Notes under the pieces: generated by a model
Seen by the model: the letters and a program-made list of their open reading frames with translations, nothing else
The model's database searches: none
Told to the model about the DNA's origin: nothing
Made by a program: the position numbers and the translations under genes
Assembly: GCF_001428685.1 (NCBI RefSeq)
Contig: NZ_LMIK01000005.1
Coordinates: 267,224 to 331,223, forward strand
Origin: Lysobacter sp. Root76
Lineage (GTDB): Bacteria > Pseudomonadota > Gammaproteobacteria > Xanthomonadales > Xanthomonadaceae
DNA length: 64,000 nucleotides
Direction: 5' to 3'
Shown: piece by piece, positions 21,305 through 31,871 of the stretch
Layout: each line of letters begins with the position of its first letter
Position numbering within the stretch: the first letter of the stretch is position 1

Positions 21305-21655
21305 ATGCGCCGTCCGCTTACCGCCCTCGCGTTTTGTCTGCCCCTGCTGCTGCCCGCGCTGGCCGCGGCCCAGGTCCGCTCCACCGGCGACTATCTGTCG
21401 CGCATGGACGGCGACGGCGACGGCAAGGTCTCGCTGGTCGAATACCAGGACTGGCTGAGCTACGGCTTCGATGCGATGGACAAGAACCGCAACGGCGTAC
21501 TCGAGGTCGACGAGTTCCCGCCCAGCCGCCGCAGCGCCCAGAACGCGCTCACCCGCGAACAGCACCGGGCGCAACTGGCCGAGACCTTCCGCAAGCAGGA
21601 CCGCAACCGCGACGGTTCGCTGGACGCACGCGAACTGGCCTCGCCGCCGCAGTAG
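21305..21655 (+). CDS. Exported EF-hand protein
   Basis: 116 residues. A signal peptide (LPLLLPALAAAQ) is followed by three canonical EF-hand calcium loops: DGDGDGKVSLVE, DKNRNGVLEVDE and DRNRDGSLDARE. Each has the Asp/Asn ligands at positions 1, 3 and 5, Gly at 6 and an acid at 12. It should bind calcium in the periplasm or outside the cell; partners unknown. The start at 21305 is chosen by the signal peptide. It lies just upstream of the beta-lactamase gene (33 bp) and could be cotranscribed with it. Confidence 0.85.
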   Translation: MRRPLTALAFCLPLLLPALAAAQVRSTGDYLSRMDGDGDGKVSLVEYQDWLSYGFDAMDKNRNGVLEVDEFPPSRRSAQNALTREQHRAQLAETFRKQDRNRDGSLDARELASPPQ

Positions 21656-21688
21656 ACTCGCTCCGCCTATCGCCTGCTGAGGTCGTCC

Positions 21689-22510
21689 ATGAGCGGATTC
21701 CGTCGTCTGCTGGTTTCGATCGCCTTGTCGAGCGCTTTCGCCGCGCCGCCGCTGCGCGCGGCCGATACGCCCCAGGTCGCCAGTCAATCCTGCTTCCTGC
21801 TCTACGAAGTCGGCGTCGGCGAATTGCGCCGCGATCCGGCCCAGGCCTGCACGCAGCGCTACAGCCCGGCCTCCACCTTCAAGGTGCCGCACGCCCTGTT
21901 CGCCTTGGACGCGGGCGTGGTCTCCGGCCCCGACGAGCGCATGGCTTTCGACGGCCAGGGCGATTGGCCGGCTTCGTCGCGGCGCGACCACGACCTGGCC
22001 TCGGCGATGCGCAATTCGGTGGTGTGGTACTTCCAGCGCATCGCGGAACGGCTCGGCGCGCAGCGCGAGACCGACTACCTGCGCAAGATCCACTACGGCA
22101 ACGAGGACGCCAGCGGCGCGCTGACCCGATTCTGGCTCGGCGACAGCCTGACGATCTCGCCGCAGGAACAGCAGCGCTTCCTGCTCGATCTCTATGCCGG
22201 CCGTCTGCCGCTGTCCAAGCGCGCGGTCGCCCAGGTCAAGGCGATGCTGGTGCAGCCGCAGGGCCGGGTCGTCAATGCGATGGGCGAGCACGCGTTCGCC
22301 GCGCCCTGGCCGGCCGGCACCGTGCTCAGCGCCAAGACCGGATCGACCAGTGACCGCGAACGCCGCGGTGTGCGCTGGCTGATCGGCCACGTCCAGCGCG
22401 GCCGGCGTTCCTACGTGTTCGTCAGTTGCGTCGTCGGCGCGCGCGATCTCGACGCCAACGCCGCGATCGACCTGGCCGCGCGCGGCCTGCACGACGCCAA
22501 GGTGCTGTAG
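21689..22510 (+). CDS. Class D (OXA-type) beta-lactamase
   Basis: 273 residues with an N-terminal signal peptide. All class D signatures are visible: S62-T-F-K65 (nucleophile and carbamylated Lys), S110-V-V, Y136-G-N138 and K216-T-G-S219. It should hydrolyse beta-lactams in the periplasm, though spectrum cannot be read from these motifs. No integron, insertion sequence or resistance cassette surrounds it, and the base composition matches its neighbours, so it is probably an intrinsic chromosomal enzyme. Confidence 0.92.
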   Translation: MSGFRRLLVSIALSSAFAAPPLRAADTPQVASQSCFLLYEVGVGELRRDPAQACTQRYSPASTFKVPHALFALDAGVVSGPDERMAFDGQGDWPASSRRDHDLASAMRNSVVWYFQRIAERLGAQRETDYLRKIHYGNEDASGALTRFWLGDSLTISPQEQQRFLLDLYAGRLPLSKRAVAQVKAMLVQPQGRVVNAMGEHAFAAPWPAGTVLSAKTGSTSDRERRGVRWLIGHVQRGRRSYVFVSCVVGARDLDANAAIDLAARGLHDAKVL

Positions 22511-22516
22511 CGCGGC

Positions 22517-23017
22517 TCAGTCGCAGCCGTCGCGTTCGCCGTCGAAATAGGTCTCGGCGACGCGGCCGTCTGCGCCGATGCGTTGGATCGACAGGCGCTC
22601 GTCGTGGGCCTTGACCACGATCCAGTCGTCCGCGCCTTGCTGCGCGTAGGCCGCGACCTGACCGTCGCCGCTCAGCAATGCGGCGCCGACCTGCGGCACG
22701 CGGGCGTAATGGCTCAGCAGGCGTGCGTCCAGGGCTTGGTAGTTCGGAATCGGCCGGCGCAGACCGAGCACGCTGCCGTCGCGCGCGAACATCAGATCCA
22801 GTCGCGGCACCGGCGGATCGCCGGTCGCGCTCATGGCGTGGCCGCTGAGCGTGTCCTTGATCTCGCGGTCGGGCAGCAGGCGCAGGAAGGCGTCGATCGG
22901 ACCGCCCGGCGTCGCCCGCGACACCCAGCAGCCGCGCACGAAGTCGATGTCGTCGGCGGCCATGGCCGGCGTGGCATGGAGCACGGCGAGCAGCAGTGCG
23001 GCGCGGATGGGGTTCAT
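22517..23017 (-). CDS. Exported protein of unknown function
   Basis: 166 residues from the Met at 23017, chosen because a signal peptide (AALLLAVLHATPAMA) follows directly; the frame is open 24 bp further. The mature region begins DDIDFVRGCWVSR, resembling small exported proteins that start with an F-x-x-G-C-W motif, and ends ETYFDGERDGCD. It has two Cys that could pair. Convergent with the beta-lactamase gene, with 6 bp between stops. Function not recognised. Confidence 0.75.
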   Translation of the reverse strand: MNPIRAALLLAVLHATPAMAADDIDFVRGCWVSRATPGGPIDAFLRLLPDREIKDTLSGHAMSATGDPPVPRLDLMFARDGSVLGLRRPIPNYQALDARLLSHYARVPQVGAALLSGDGQVAAYAQQGADDWIVVKAHDERLSIQRIGADGRVAETYFDGERDGCD

Positions 23018-23044
23018 GGCGCGGCTCCGGAATCTGCGCAAACC

Positions 23045-23722
23045 TTAGCACCCGCCTGGACGCGCGATTTGACGCGTCTGCGCACTTTCCTGGGCGCGGT
23101 TCAGCGCCGCGCTGGTGCGTTGCTGGTGCCGGCGCGCCTTGGCGACGTTGCCGCAGGTGGCCATGTCGCACCAGCGGCGGCGGCCGTTCTTGGAGCTGTC
23201 GATGAACACCCAGCCGCAGTCGTGGCCGTCGCAGATGCGCAGGCGGTCGAGCTGGGCGTCCTTGAGCAGGTCGATCGCGTGCGCGGTGACCACATGCGCG
23301 ATCAGGTCCGGCCCCGAGCGCTCGACCGACCACTCGGCCAGCAGGCGGCCCTTGCGGGCGACCAGACGGGCGGCGGACGAGGCGGCCAGGCGCGCCTTGT
23401 CCAAGGTCGCCAGATCGTCGGCCGCCGGCGGTGTGTCCTGTGCCAGCGCGTACAGGATCGCGCACAGCGCTTCGCGCAGGCTCTTGCAGCGGTTCAAGGC
23501 GGTGGCGGCCTTGGCCGGCTCGGCGTTCGCCAGTTCCTCCAGCTTGGCCAGATCGGCGCGCGCGTAGTGACCGGACTGCCGCGCCCAGCGCAGCAGTGCG
23601 TCGTAATCGTCCAGCCAGTCGCGCGGTTGGGTGTCGCGCGCGGTGACGGTATTCGCCAGGTCGAGGGCGAGATGGCCGGCGACCAGGTCGGCGGGCTGGA
23701 AGGCGTGGTGTTCGATGCGCAT
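23045..23722 (-). CDS. CGNR zinc-finger transcriptional regulator
   Basis: 225 residues. The N-terminal part (HLALDLANTVTARD) is the ABATE-type domain that often precedes a CGNR zinc finger. The C-terminal finger has C-x4-C (RICDGHDCGWVFID) and WCDMATCGNVAKA, giving the CGN(R) signature with V in place of R. Such proteins are regulators thought to sense small molecules through the N-terminal domain. A 35-bp imperfect palindrome lies in the promoter region, and an arginase remnant is divergently placed. Confidence 0.87.
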   Translation of the reverse strand: MRIEHHAFQPADLVAGHLALDLANTVTARDTQPRDWLDDYDALLRWARQSGHYARADLAKLEELANAEPAKAATALNRCKSLREALCAILYALAQDTPPAADDLATLDKARLAASSAARLVARKGRLLAEWSVERSGPDLIAHVVTAHAIDLLKDAQLDRLRICDGHDCGWVFIDSSKNGRRRWCDMATCGNVAKARRHQQRTSAALNRAQESAQTRQIARPGGC

Positions 23723-23742
23723 GCGTAACCTGCTAAGCGATA

Positions 23743-23777
23743 TTGACAGGTTATGCCCGCGGGCATATAACCGTCAA
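23743..23777. promoter_or_regulatory. Palindromic operator candidate between CGNR gene and arginase remnant
   Basis: Nested imperfect palindrome: outer arms TTGAC/GTCAA, then GGTTAT/ATAACC, then GCCCGCGGGC at the centre. It sits 20 bp upstream of the CGNR regulator start. It is a plausible site for autoregulation and control of the former divergent gene. Confidence 0.6.
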
Positions 23778-23801
23778 AATTGTATTTAAAGGTTCAGCGT
23801 C

Positions 23802-24020
23802 GTGGGGCCGGAAGCTGCGTCTCGCACGCTCGCGCCCTTGCTGGCCAGTCCCAAGGCGATCGGATTGGAACTGACGATCTACGACCCGGACCTCGACCCG
23901 GACGGCGTCTACGGCGCGCGTCTGGCGCGGACCGTCGAGGCCGCGTTCGCGGAGAGCGGACGCTTCGCGCTGCCCACGGATCAGCCGCGCGGAAATGCAG
24001 CCGCGGGCGGGCGACGCTAA
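23802..24020 (+). pseudogene. Arginase-family C-terminal remnant
   Basis: The 72-codon frame contains AIGLELTIYDPDLDPDGVYG, which resembles the C-terminal segment of arginase-family ureohydrolases, where I-Y-D-P-D-L-D-P-D-G is characteristic. The metal-binding core (GGDHS, DAHxD and SxDxDxxDP motifs) is absent, and the fragment starts only about 80 bp from the divergent CGNR start. It is therefore the tail of a deleted gene. The 3' end overlaps the cupin gene by 4 bp on the other strand. Confidence 0.72.
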
Positions 24021-24415
24021 GCGTCGTCGAAACTGCAGGGCAGGGGCGCCTCGTCGATGTCCTGGTAGGCCTCGGGCCGGAAGCGCGGCGAACAGATCGC
24101 CAGGAACACCAGGTCGCCGTGGCCCAGGTTGGCGATGCGCTGGCGGCAGTCCGGCGGGATCAGCACCACGTCGCCGGGCCCGACCTCCTGCGGCGGCAGT
24201 TCGCCGACTTCCACCCGGCCCAGGCCTTCGGCGATCACGTAGCGTTCGGTGGTCCCGCTCAGCCGGTGCCAACGCGTGGTCACGCCGGGCGCAACCCGCG
24301 CCCGCGCGATCGAGACCTCCGGATCGTCGGCGTGGTTGGACAGCTCGACGATGTGGCACTGCTCGGAGATGTAGAACTCGGTGCTGGGGTCGTAGCGATG
24401 GATCGACGGTTTCAT
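24017..24415 (-). CDS. Cupin domain protein
   Basis: 132 residues, a single-domain cupin. Motif 1 is recognisable in VAPGVTTRWHRLSGTTERYV and motif 2 in GPGDVVLIPPDCRQRIANLG. Only one His of the classical motif 1 pair is kept, so metal binding may differ. Start chosen at 24415 (MKPSIHRYD); the frame is open upstream but lacks coding character. Function not assignable beyond the fold. Confidence 0.8.
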   Translation of the reverse strand: MKPSIHRYDPSTEFYISEQCHIVELSNHADDPEVSIARARVAPGVTTRWHRLSGTTERYVIAEGLGRVEVGELPPQEVGPGDVVLIPPDCRQRIANLGHGDLVFLAICSPRFRPEAYQDIDEAPLPCSFDDA

Positions 24416-24587
24416 GGCGGGGTCCGGGCCGGGTCTGAGTTCGGGCGCAGCCGCGGCGTCGCGCGACTGCGGCCAGTGTTGGGTTCCGCTGGCGATCCCG
24501 CAATCGCGGCGGCGCTGTGGGCAGTGCACCGGTCGAGCCGGGTGCCGGCCTCATCCTGGGTCGTGGCGCTGGCGATGGCGCGGGGTC

Positions 24588-25028
24588 CTAGCCGCCGCCA
24601 TCGGCCGGCGCATTCAGCACGCTCTTGAGGTACTCGAAGTACTTCGGGTCCTCGTGTTTGAAGATGCTCGGGCCGGCGCCCATGTAGGCGCGCGTGAGTT
24701 CGTCTTCGGCGCGCTCCAGGTTGCCCAGTTCGAACTGCGACTGCCCCAGGCGCAGATGCAGGAAGGGGTTGCCGATCGCGTCCGGACAATGCATCGCGTC
24801 GGAGAGCGCCGCGCGCGCCGGCTCGTAGTCGCCGGCCAGGAAGTGCGCGTCGCCGATCGCGGCGAGCAGCCAGGTCGCCGCCTCCCAGTCGGTGGTCGGT
24901 TCGGGCAGCAAGCCCAAGGCCTCGGCGTACTTGGCCAGGGCTTCGCGATAGCGGCCCTGCTCGGCGCTGGCGTCTCCTTCTGCGGACAACGCCTGAACTC
25001 GTTCATGAACCTGATCGGATAGTTCCAT
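24588..25028 (-). CDS. Tetratricopeptide repeat protein
   Basis: 146 residues, all helical. TPR-like units: AEQGRYREALAKYAEAL, IGDAHFLAGDYEPARAAL and LGQSQFELGNLERAEDEL. No signal peptide, so cytoplasmic. The C-terminus (HEDPKYFEYLKSVL) matches a small conserved family of stand-alone TPR proteins. Probably a scaffold or immunity-like adaptor; no partner is evident, and neighbours are unrelated. Confidence 0.72.
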   Translation of the reverse strand: MELSDQVHERVQALSAEGDASAEQGRYREALAKYAEALGLLPEPTTDWEAATWLLAAIGDAHFLAGDYEPARAALSDAMHCPDAIGNPFLHLRLGQSQFELGNLERAEDELTRAYMGAGPSIFKHEDPKYFEYLKSVLNAPADGGG

Positions 25029-25103
25029 TATCTGCGCTCCTGGGCCCCCGCATCCGCGGTCGTCGGAGCATAAGCACAGTCGCGCGACGGGCGCATAAAG
25101 AAC

Positions 25104-25125
25104 AACGCCGGCTTGCGCCGGCGTT
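25104..25125 (-). terminator. Terminator after the MFS gene
   Basis: Perfect 9-bp stem AACGCCGGC/GCCGGCGTT with loop TTGC. On the minus strand it lies 40 bp beyond the MFS stop and is followed by a T-rich stretch (TGTTCTTTAT). Confidence 0.72.
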
Positions 25126-25164
25126 GCCTTACCGCATACGACGTGGGGTCGTTCGGGTGCGACC

Positions 25165-26829
25165 TCAGTCGCGGATGTCGCGGTCCTTGGTTTCGGGCAG
25201 GAACAAGGTGCCGATGACCACGGTGATCGCCGCGACGATGATCGGATACCACAGGCCGCTGTAGATGTTGCCGGTGGCGGCGACGATGGCGAAGGCGGTG
25301 AAGGGCAGGAAGCCGCCGAACCAGCCGTTGCCGATGTGGTACGGCAGCGACATCGAGGTGTAGCGGATGCGGGTCGGGAACAGCTCGACCAGCCAGGCCG
25401 CGATCGGGCCGTAGACCATGGTCACCAACAGCACCAGGAAGGTCAGCAGCGCGATCACCACCGGCGTGTTGACTTGCGCCAGGTCGGCCTTTTCCGGATA
25501 GCCGGCGGTCTTGAGCGCTTCGCTCAACTGCTTGCCGAACGCGTCGGACTGGGCCTTGAACTCGTCCTTGCCCAGCGCTTCGCCTTCGAAGCTGTTGAGG
25601 CTGGTGCCGCCGATCGACACCGTCGCCACGCTGCCGGCCGCGGCCGGGGCGTTGTTGTACGGGATGCCCTTCTTGGCCAGCGCCGACTTGATGATGTCGC
25701 AGGACTGCTTGAAGGTCGCCTTGCCGACCGGGTCGAACTGGAACGCGCAGCGCTCCGGATCGGCGGTCACCGTGACCGGCGACTTCGCCACCGCCGACTC
25801 CAGCGCCGGGTTGACGTTGTGGGTCAGCGCCTTGAACACCGGGAAGTAGGTGAACACCGCGATCAGGCAGCCGGCGAGCACGATCTTCTTGCGGCCGATC
25901 TTGTCCGACAGCCAGCCGAAGAAGATGAAGCCGCCGGTGGCCAGGGCCAGGGCGATGGCGATCAGGATGTCGGCGCGGTTCGGGTCCAGGCCCAGGGTCT
26001 TGGTCAGGAAGAACAGCGAGTAGAACTGGCCGCCGTACCAGACTACGGCCTGGCCGGCGGTCGCGCCGAGCAGGGCGAGCAGGGCGATCCTGCCGTTCTT
26101 GGAGAAGAAGCTCTCGGTGATCGGCGCCTTGGAGGTCTTGCCTTCGGCCTTCATCTGCTGGAACAGCGGCGATTCGGCCAGCTGCAGGCGGATCCACACC
26201 GACACGCCCAGCAACAGCACCGAGACCAGGAACGGAATGCGCCAGGCCCAGGCCTCGAAGTCTTCCTTGCCGAAGTAATTGCGGCAGCCCCAGATCACCA
26301 GCAGCGACAGGAACAGGCCCAGGGTCGCGGTGGTCTGGATGAAGCTCGTGTACAGGCCGCGCTTGCCGTGGGGCGCGTGCTCGGCGACATAGGTCGCCGC
26401 GCCGCCGTACTCGCCGCCCAGCGCCAGGCCCTGCGCCATGCGCAGGCTGATCAGGATGATCGGCGCGGCGATGCCCATGGTCGCGTAACTGGGCAGGATG
26501 CCGACCAGGAAGGTCGCCAGGCCCATGATCACGATGGTGACCAGGAAGGTGTACTTGCGCCCGATCATGTCGCCGAGACGGCCGAACACCAGTGCGCCGA
26601 ACGGACGCACCGCGAAGCCGGCGGCGAAGGCCAGCAGCGCGAACACGAACTGGCTGGTGTCGTTGAGGCCGCCGAAGAACTGCTTGCCGATGATGACGGC
26701 GAGCGAACCGTACAGATAGAAGTCGTACCACTCGAACACGGTGCCGAGACTGGACGCGAAGATGACCTTCTTGTGGTCCTTGGTGAGATCGCCGGATCCG
26801 GGCGACGCGGTGGCGGTGACGCTGGACAT
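25165..26829 (-). CDS. MFS transporter of the metabolite:H+ symporter (ProP-like) family
   Basis: 554 residues, twelve membrane segments. The signature RLGDMIGRKYTF between helices 2 and 3 and RMAQGLALGGEYGG in helix 4 place it in the MHS group with ProP, ShiA and KgtP. A soluble insert of about 110 residues between helices 8 and 9 (ERCAFQFDPVGK, two Cys) is longer than in ProP. It lies 18 bp beyond the porin gene and near acs, so a carboxylate such as acetate or a dicarboxylate is a reasonable guess for the substrate, inferred only from context. Confidence 0.85.
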   Translation of the reverse strand: MSSVTATASPGSGDLTKDHKKVIFASSLGTVFEWYDFYLYGSLAVIIGKQFFGGLNDTSQFVFALLAFAAGFAVRPFGALVFGRLGDMIGRKYTFLVTIVIMGLATFLVGILPSYATMGIAAPIILISLRMAQGLALGGEYGGAATYVAEHAPHGKRGLYTSFIQTTATLGLFLSLLVIWGCRNYFGKEDFEAWAWRIPFLVSVLLLGVSVWIRLQLAESPLFQQMKAEGKTSKAPITESFFSKNGRIALLALLGATAGQAVVWYGGQFYSLFFLTKTLGLDPNRADILIAIALALATGGFIFFGWLSDKIGRKKIVLAGCLIAVFTYFPVFKALTHNVNPALESAVAKSPVTVTADPERCAFQFDPVGKATFKQSCDIIKSALAKKGIPYNNAPAAAGSVATVSIGGTSLNSFEGEALGKDEFKAQSDAFGKQLSEALKTAGYPEKADLAQVNTPVVIALLTFLVLLVTMVYGPIAAWLVELFPTRIRYTSMSLPYHIGNGWFGGFLPFTAFAIVAATGNIYSGLWYPIIVAAITVVIGTLFLPETKDRDIRD

Positions 26830-26847
26830 GATGCGTTCCCCTAAAGG

Positions 26848-28248
26848 TTAGAAGCTGTACTTGACGTGCGTCTGCAGGCGGTTGAGCTCGCCGGAGTCGC
26901 CGTTCTCGAGTTCGCGCTTGCCCCAGATCAGCTCGGCGCCGACGTCGAGCTTGGGCAGCGGCGTGTAGATCAGATTGACGTGCGCCGATTGCGCCGACCT
27001 GGTGATGCCCACGCCGGTCAGCGCAGTATCGTTGTCGTACTCGGCGCGCGAGTAGAACAGGTTGGTGCGCAGTTTGGGGCTGAACACGTGACGCCAGCCG
27101 ACGAAGCCGCTGATCAGGTCGATGTTCTCCAGGTTGCCGGTGGAATCGAGCACGGCGTCGTTGTTCAAGGCCAGGCCGACGTAGCGGCCGATGCCGCTGC
27201 CGGCGGTGACCATGTAGCGCAGGTCGTCGTTCTTGCCGAGATTGAACTTGCCCGAGACGCTGGCGCCGTAGCCGGTGCTGCTGTCGTTGACCGGGCCGGT
27301 CTGGTACTTGAGCTGGCGCGCGAGCAGGCCGACGCCGAAGTGGCCCCAGTCGCCCTTGGCGGTGTAGCGCGCGGTCAGGTCCGGCATGCTGCCGTCGTCG
27401 CCGGCGACCTGGGCCATGTTGCCGCGGAACGGCGTGTACACCGTCTCCGGGTTCTCGATCGAGAACGACCACGGACCCTTGGTGTAGCGCAACTGGGCCT
27501 GGCGCACGAACACCGTGCCTTCGGTGGGGCCGAGGAAATCGACCGTGTCCGGCAGCGCCGCGGTGTCCTGGAAGTTGGACCAGGCCTGGCCGGCGAGCCA
27601 GTTGTTCCAGGTCACGTAGGCCTGGCGCAAGGTGAGGGCGTAGGTGTTGGTGGCGACTTCATTGCCGGTGAAGGCGGTGGTGCCGCCGCCGAACAGGTCG
27701 AACTCCAGGTAGGCCTTGAGCTTGTCGCCGCTGTCCAGGTCGGTGTCGGCTGCGAACCAGAAGCGCGAGAAGTTCGCGCCCATATCGGTGTCGGTGCCGC
27801 CCTCGCGGGTGCGGCCGCCGCCGACCGGAATCGCCTTGGGCACGTAGAACAGGCGCCCGACCGAACCGTCGGCGATGTCGCCGTCGTTGGTCTGGGTGAC
27901 CGAGGCGTCGAGCTTGATGAAGCCGCCGTAGCTGAAGCGGGTGCCCGGATTGGCGCCGGGCGTGATCGCTGCGGTCTGCAGCGCGGGCTTGCCTGGCGTC
28001 GCGGCCGGCGCCGCGGGCGCGGTGGCCTGCGCGGTCTTGACCTCGGCGATCTGGCTTTGTTGTTGCTGCTGTTGCGAGACCAGCTGCTGGACCATGGCTT
28101 CGAGCTGGGCGACGCGCGCCTCCAGCTCCTTCTCCTTCGCCGTCTGGGCGAAGGCCATACCGGGCAGCGCCAGTGCGAGCAACAGGGCCGCGGCGAGCGG
28201 ACGCCGCCGGATCGCGCTCCCCGCCGGCGATGCGATGCGAATGGACAT
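26848..28248 (-). CDS. DcaP-like outer membrane porin
   Basis: 466 residues. Signal peptide (LLALALPGMAFAQ), then a periplasmic coiled coil (KELEARVAQLEAMVQQLVSQ and a run of Gln), a Pro/Ala linker and a beta-barrel starting FSYGGFIKLDASVTQT and ending in VKYSF with terminal Phe. DcaP-type porins form trimers and admit dicarboxylates. The start at 28248 has GGGAGG 6 nt upstream; the open frame begins earlier. It precedes the MFS gene by 18 bp, forming a two-step uptake operon. Divergent from acs. Confidence 0.85.
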   Translation of the reverse strand: MSIRIASPAGSAIRRRPLAAALLLALALPGMAFAQTAKEKELEARVAQLEAMVQQLVSQQQQQQSQIAEVKTAQATAPAAPAATPGKPALQTAAITPGANPGTRFSYGGFIKLDASVTQTNDGDIADGSVGRLFYVPKAIPVGGGRTREGGTDTDMGANFSRFWFAADTDLDSGDKLKAYLEFDLFGGGTTAFTGNEVATNTYALTLRQAYVTWNNWLAGQAWSNFQDTAALPDTVDFLGPTEGTVFVRQAQLRYTKGPWSFSIENPETVYTPFRGNMAQVAGDDGSMPDLTARYTAKGDWGHFGVGLLARQLKYQTGPVNDSSTGYGASVSGKFNLGKNDDLRYMVTAGSGIGRYVGLALNNDAVLDSTGNLENIDLISGFVGWRHVFSPKLRTNLFYSRAEYDNDTALTGVGITRSAQSAHVNLIYTPLPKLDVGAELIWGKRELENGDSGELNRLQTHVKYSF

Positions 28249-28508
28249 GATTCCCTCCCGAGGAATGCCGCGCAGGACGCGCGACTGCGGCCAGCCTGCG
28301 CGCGGCGCCGGGGAGGGGCCATTCGCCATTGGTCGTAAAAAGCCGCGTTCAGACACCGCGTACGACCATGGTCTAAATCGCGGCCGGGGCGGCTATCGTG
28401 GCGGATGCGGCACACTGGAGGTTCGCCCGCGCCTGCGCGAGCGTCCCGTGTCCTGCCGACCACGTCCCGCCGCCACGTCCCACGTCCAACCGCCCATCGG
28501 AGCACCCC

Positions 28509-30461
<1,953 letters not shown>

Positions 30462-30479
30462 TCGCGGCGAGTAAAAGCA

Positions 30480-30659
30480 AATCCCCCCTAACCCCCCTTT
30501 TTCAAAGGGGGGGATCTGTGGCGTCGCTGTCTGCGGGTGCGTCGTTTCCCGCGGATGGGTCGTCTTGCGCTGGAGCGCGTTCCCTTTCGCGTCCTCTGTC
30601 TTCGCCGCCCTTTGGCCTTTCGCCTTTCCCCCCTTTGAAAAAGGGGGGCAGGGGGGATT
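30480..30659. mobile_element. 180-bp MITE-like element with 32-bp terminal inverted repeats
   Basis: The left end (30480-30512) and right end (30628-30659) are near-perfect inverted copies, starting AATCCCCCCT and ending CTTTTTCAAAGGGGGG; they differ by one substitution and one base. Each end is itself a hairpin (CCCCCC-TTTTTCAAA-GGGGGG). The 115-bp interior has no gene. The right end stops 5 bp from the stop codon of a DUF559 nuclease gene. Similar CCCCTTTTTCAAAGGGG repeats are scattered in many bacterial genomes. Confidence 0.8.
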
Positions 30660-30664
30660 CGCTC

Positions 30665-31039
30665 CTAACGCTCTCCTCCGCACAGCCGCTCAGCCACGAT
30701 CTGCCAGATGACCAGCATCACACTGTCGGTCTCCACAAGAACCTGCCGATTATCGAATCGCAACACGCGCAAACCGCGCCCAGCCAAGGCGGCGTCGCGC
30801 GCCCTGTCGGCAAGCACACGACCTTTATCGCAGTGCTGGCTCCCATCCACTTCGATCACCAGCCCGGCAGCGGGTGCGTAAAAGTCCACGATGAAGTCCA
30901 GCAGCGGCTTTTGCCTGTAGAACTGCACGCCCAAGACTTGTTTCCGACGAAGCCGGAACCACAGGGCCTGTTCCGCAGCTGTCATGGCCGTCCGCAATCT
31001 CCGCGCCGGGTATTTGAGTTGGCGTCGATACGGCTGCAT
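30665..31039 (-). CDS. DUF559 (Vsr-like) endonuclease domain protein
   Basis: 124 residues from the Met at 31039; an earlier Met at 31087 would add 16 residues. The fold is that of a very-short-patch/restriction-like nuclease: AEQALWFRLRRKQVLGVQF, then FIVDFYAPAAGLVIEVDGSQH, with the D-x-n-E-x-D type catalytic acids, and GLRVLRFDNRQVL. Known DUF559 proteins are found alone or at the ends of larger proteins and their role is unclear. Here it lies in opposite orientation between acs and the CrbR gene, 5 bp from a MITE-like element. Confidence 0.83.
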   Translation of the reverse strand: MQPYRRQLKYPARRLRTAMTAAEQALWFRLRRKQVLGVQFYRQKPLLDFIVDFYAPAAGLVIEVDGSQHCDKGRVLADRARDAALAGRGLRVLRFDNRQVLVETDSVMLVIWQIVAERLCGGER

Positions 31040-31128
31040 GCGGCCATTGGATCGCGCGATACGACGGTCGCGATAGTCGGTGCACACCGCACGCCCGACC
31101 CGGAAAACCCTTATCCAGGAGCGCAGCC

Positions 31129-31797
31129 GTGGCCACCCTGCTGATCGCCGACGACCATCCGCTGTTCCGCGAAGCCTTGCGCGGCGCGGTGGCGCGGGTG
31201 CTGCCCGACGCGGTGCTGCGCGAGGCCGACAGCGTCGATGCGCTGTACGTGCTGGTCGAGGCCGAGTCCGACGCCGACCTGCTGCTGCTGGATCTCAACA
31301 TGCCCGGCGCGCAGGGCTTCAGCGCCCTGGTGCATCTGCGCGCGCTACATCCGCAACTGCCTATCGTGGTGGTGTCCGCGCGCGAGGAGCCGGCGGTGAT
31401 GCGGCGCGCGCTCGATCATGGCGCAGTCGGCTTCATCCCCAAGTCGGCCGACGCGGCGACCCTGGGCGAAGCGATCTCGACAGTGCTGGCCGGCGATCGC
31501 TGGGCGCCGCCGGCCGCGCTGTCGGCACCGGCGGCGGCGGCCGACGAGCACGACGCGGCGCAACGCCTGCGCGATCTCACCCCGCAGCAGTTCCGCGTGC
31601 TGCAGATGCTGGGTTCGGGCCTGCTCAACAAACAGATCGGCTACGAACTGGGCGTGTCCGAGGCCACGGTGAAAGCGCACGTGACCGCGATCCTGCGCAA
31701 GCTCGGCGCCAACAACCGCACCCAGGCGGTGCTGATCGCCGGACGCCTGGCGCTGGATCCGGGCGCGATCGTGCTGCCGGCGGAAGAGGGCGAGTAG
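31129..31797 (+). CDS. crbR: CrbR-like response regulator (LuxR family)
   Basis: 222 residues. An N-terminal receiver domain has the acidic pair in IADDHPLF and the phospho-acceptor Asp in LLLLDLNMPG; the conserved Lys is in FIPKSADAA. The C-terminal LuxR helix-turn-helix is LTPQQFRVLQMLGSGLLNKQ with LGVSEATVKAHVTAILRKL. GTG start with AGGAG 7 nt upstream. Its place beside acs and an SLC5-type histidine kinase matches CrbR, which activates acs in Vibrio and Pseudomonas. Name given by context and domain order, not by sequence identity. Confidence 0.85.
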   Translation: MATLLIADDHPLFREALRGAVARVLPDAVLREADSVDALYVLVEAESDADLLLLDLNMPGAQGFSALVHLRALHPQLPIVVVSAREEPAVMRRALDHGAVGFIPKSADAATLGEAISTVLAGDRWAPPAALSAPAAAADEHDAAQRLRDLTPQQFRVLQMLGSGLLNKQIGYELGVSEATVKAHVTAILRKLGANNRTQAVLIAGRLALDPGAIVLPAEEGE

Positions 31798-31871
31798 CTC
31801 GCGGATGTGCATGCCGCAGTCGATAGTCGCGCCAGCTAAGGACGCATGCGAAGACAAGAGCTTGCGACCGC

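Noticed and set aside
21689-22510. Beta-lactamase as a recently acquired resistance gene
   Set aside because: No mobile element, integron or composition change around it; looks chromosomal and native.
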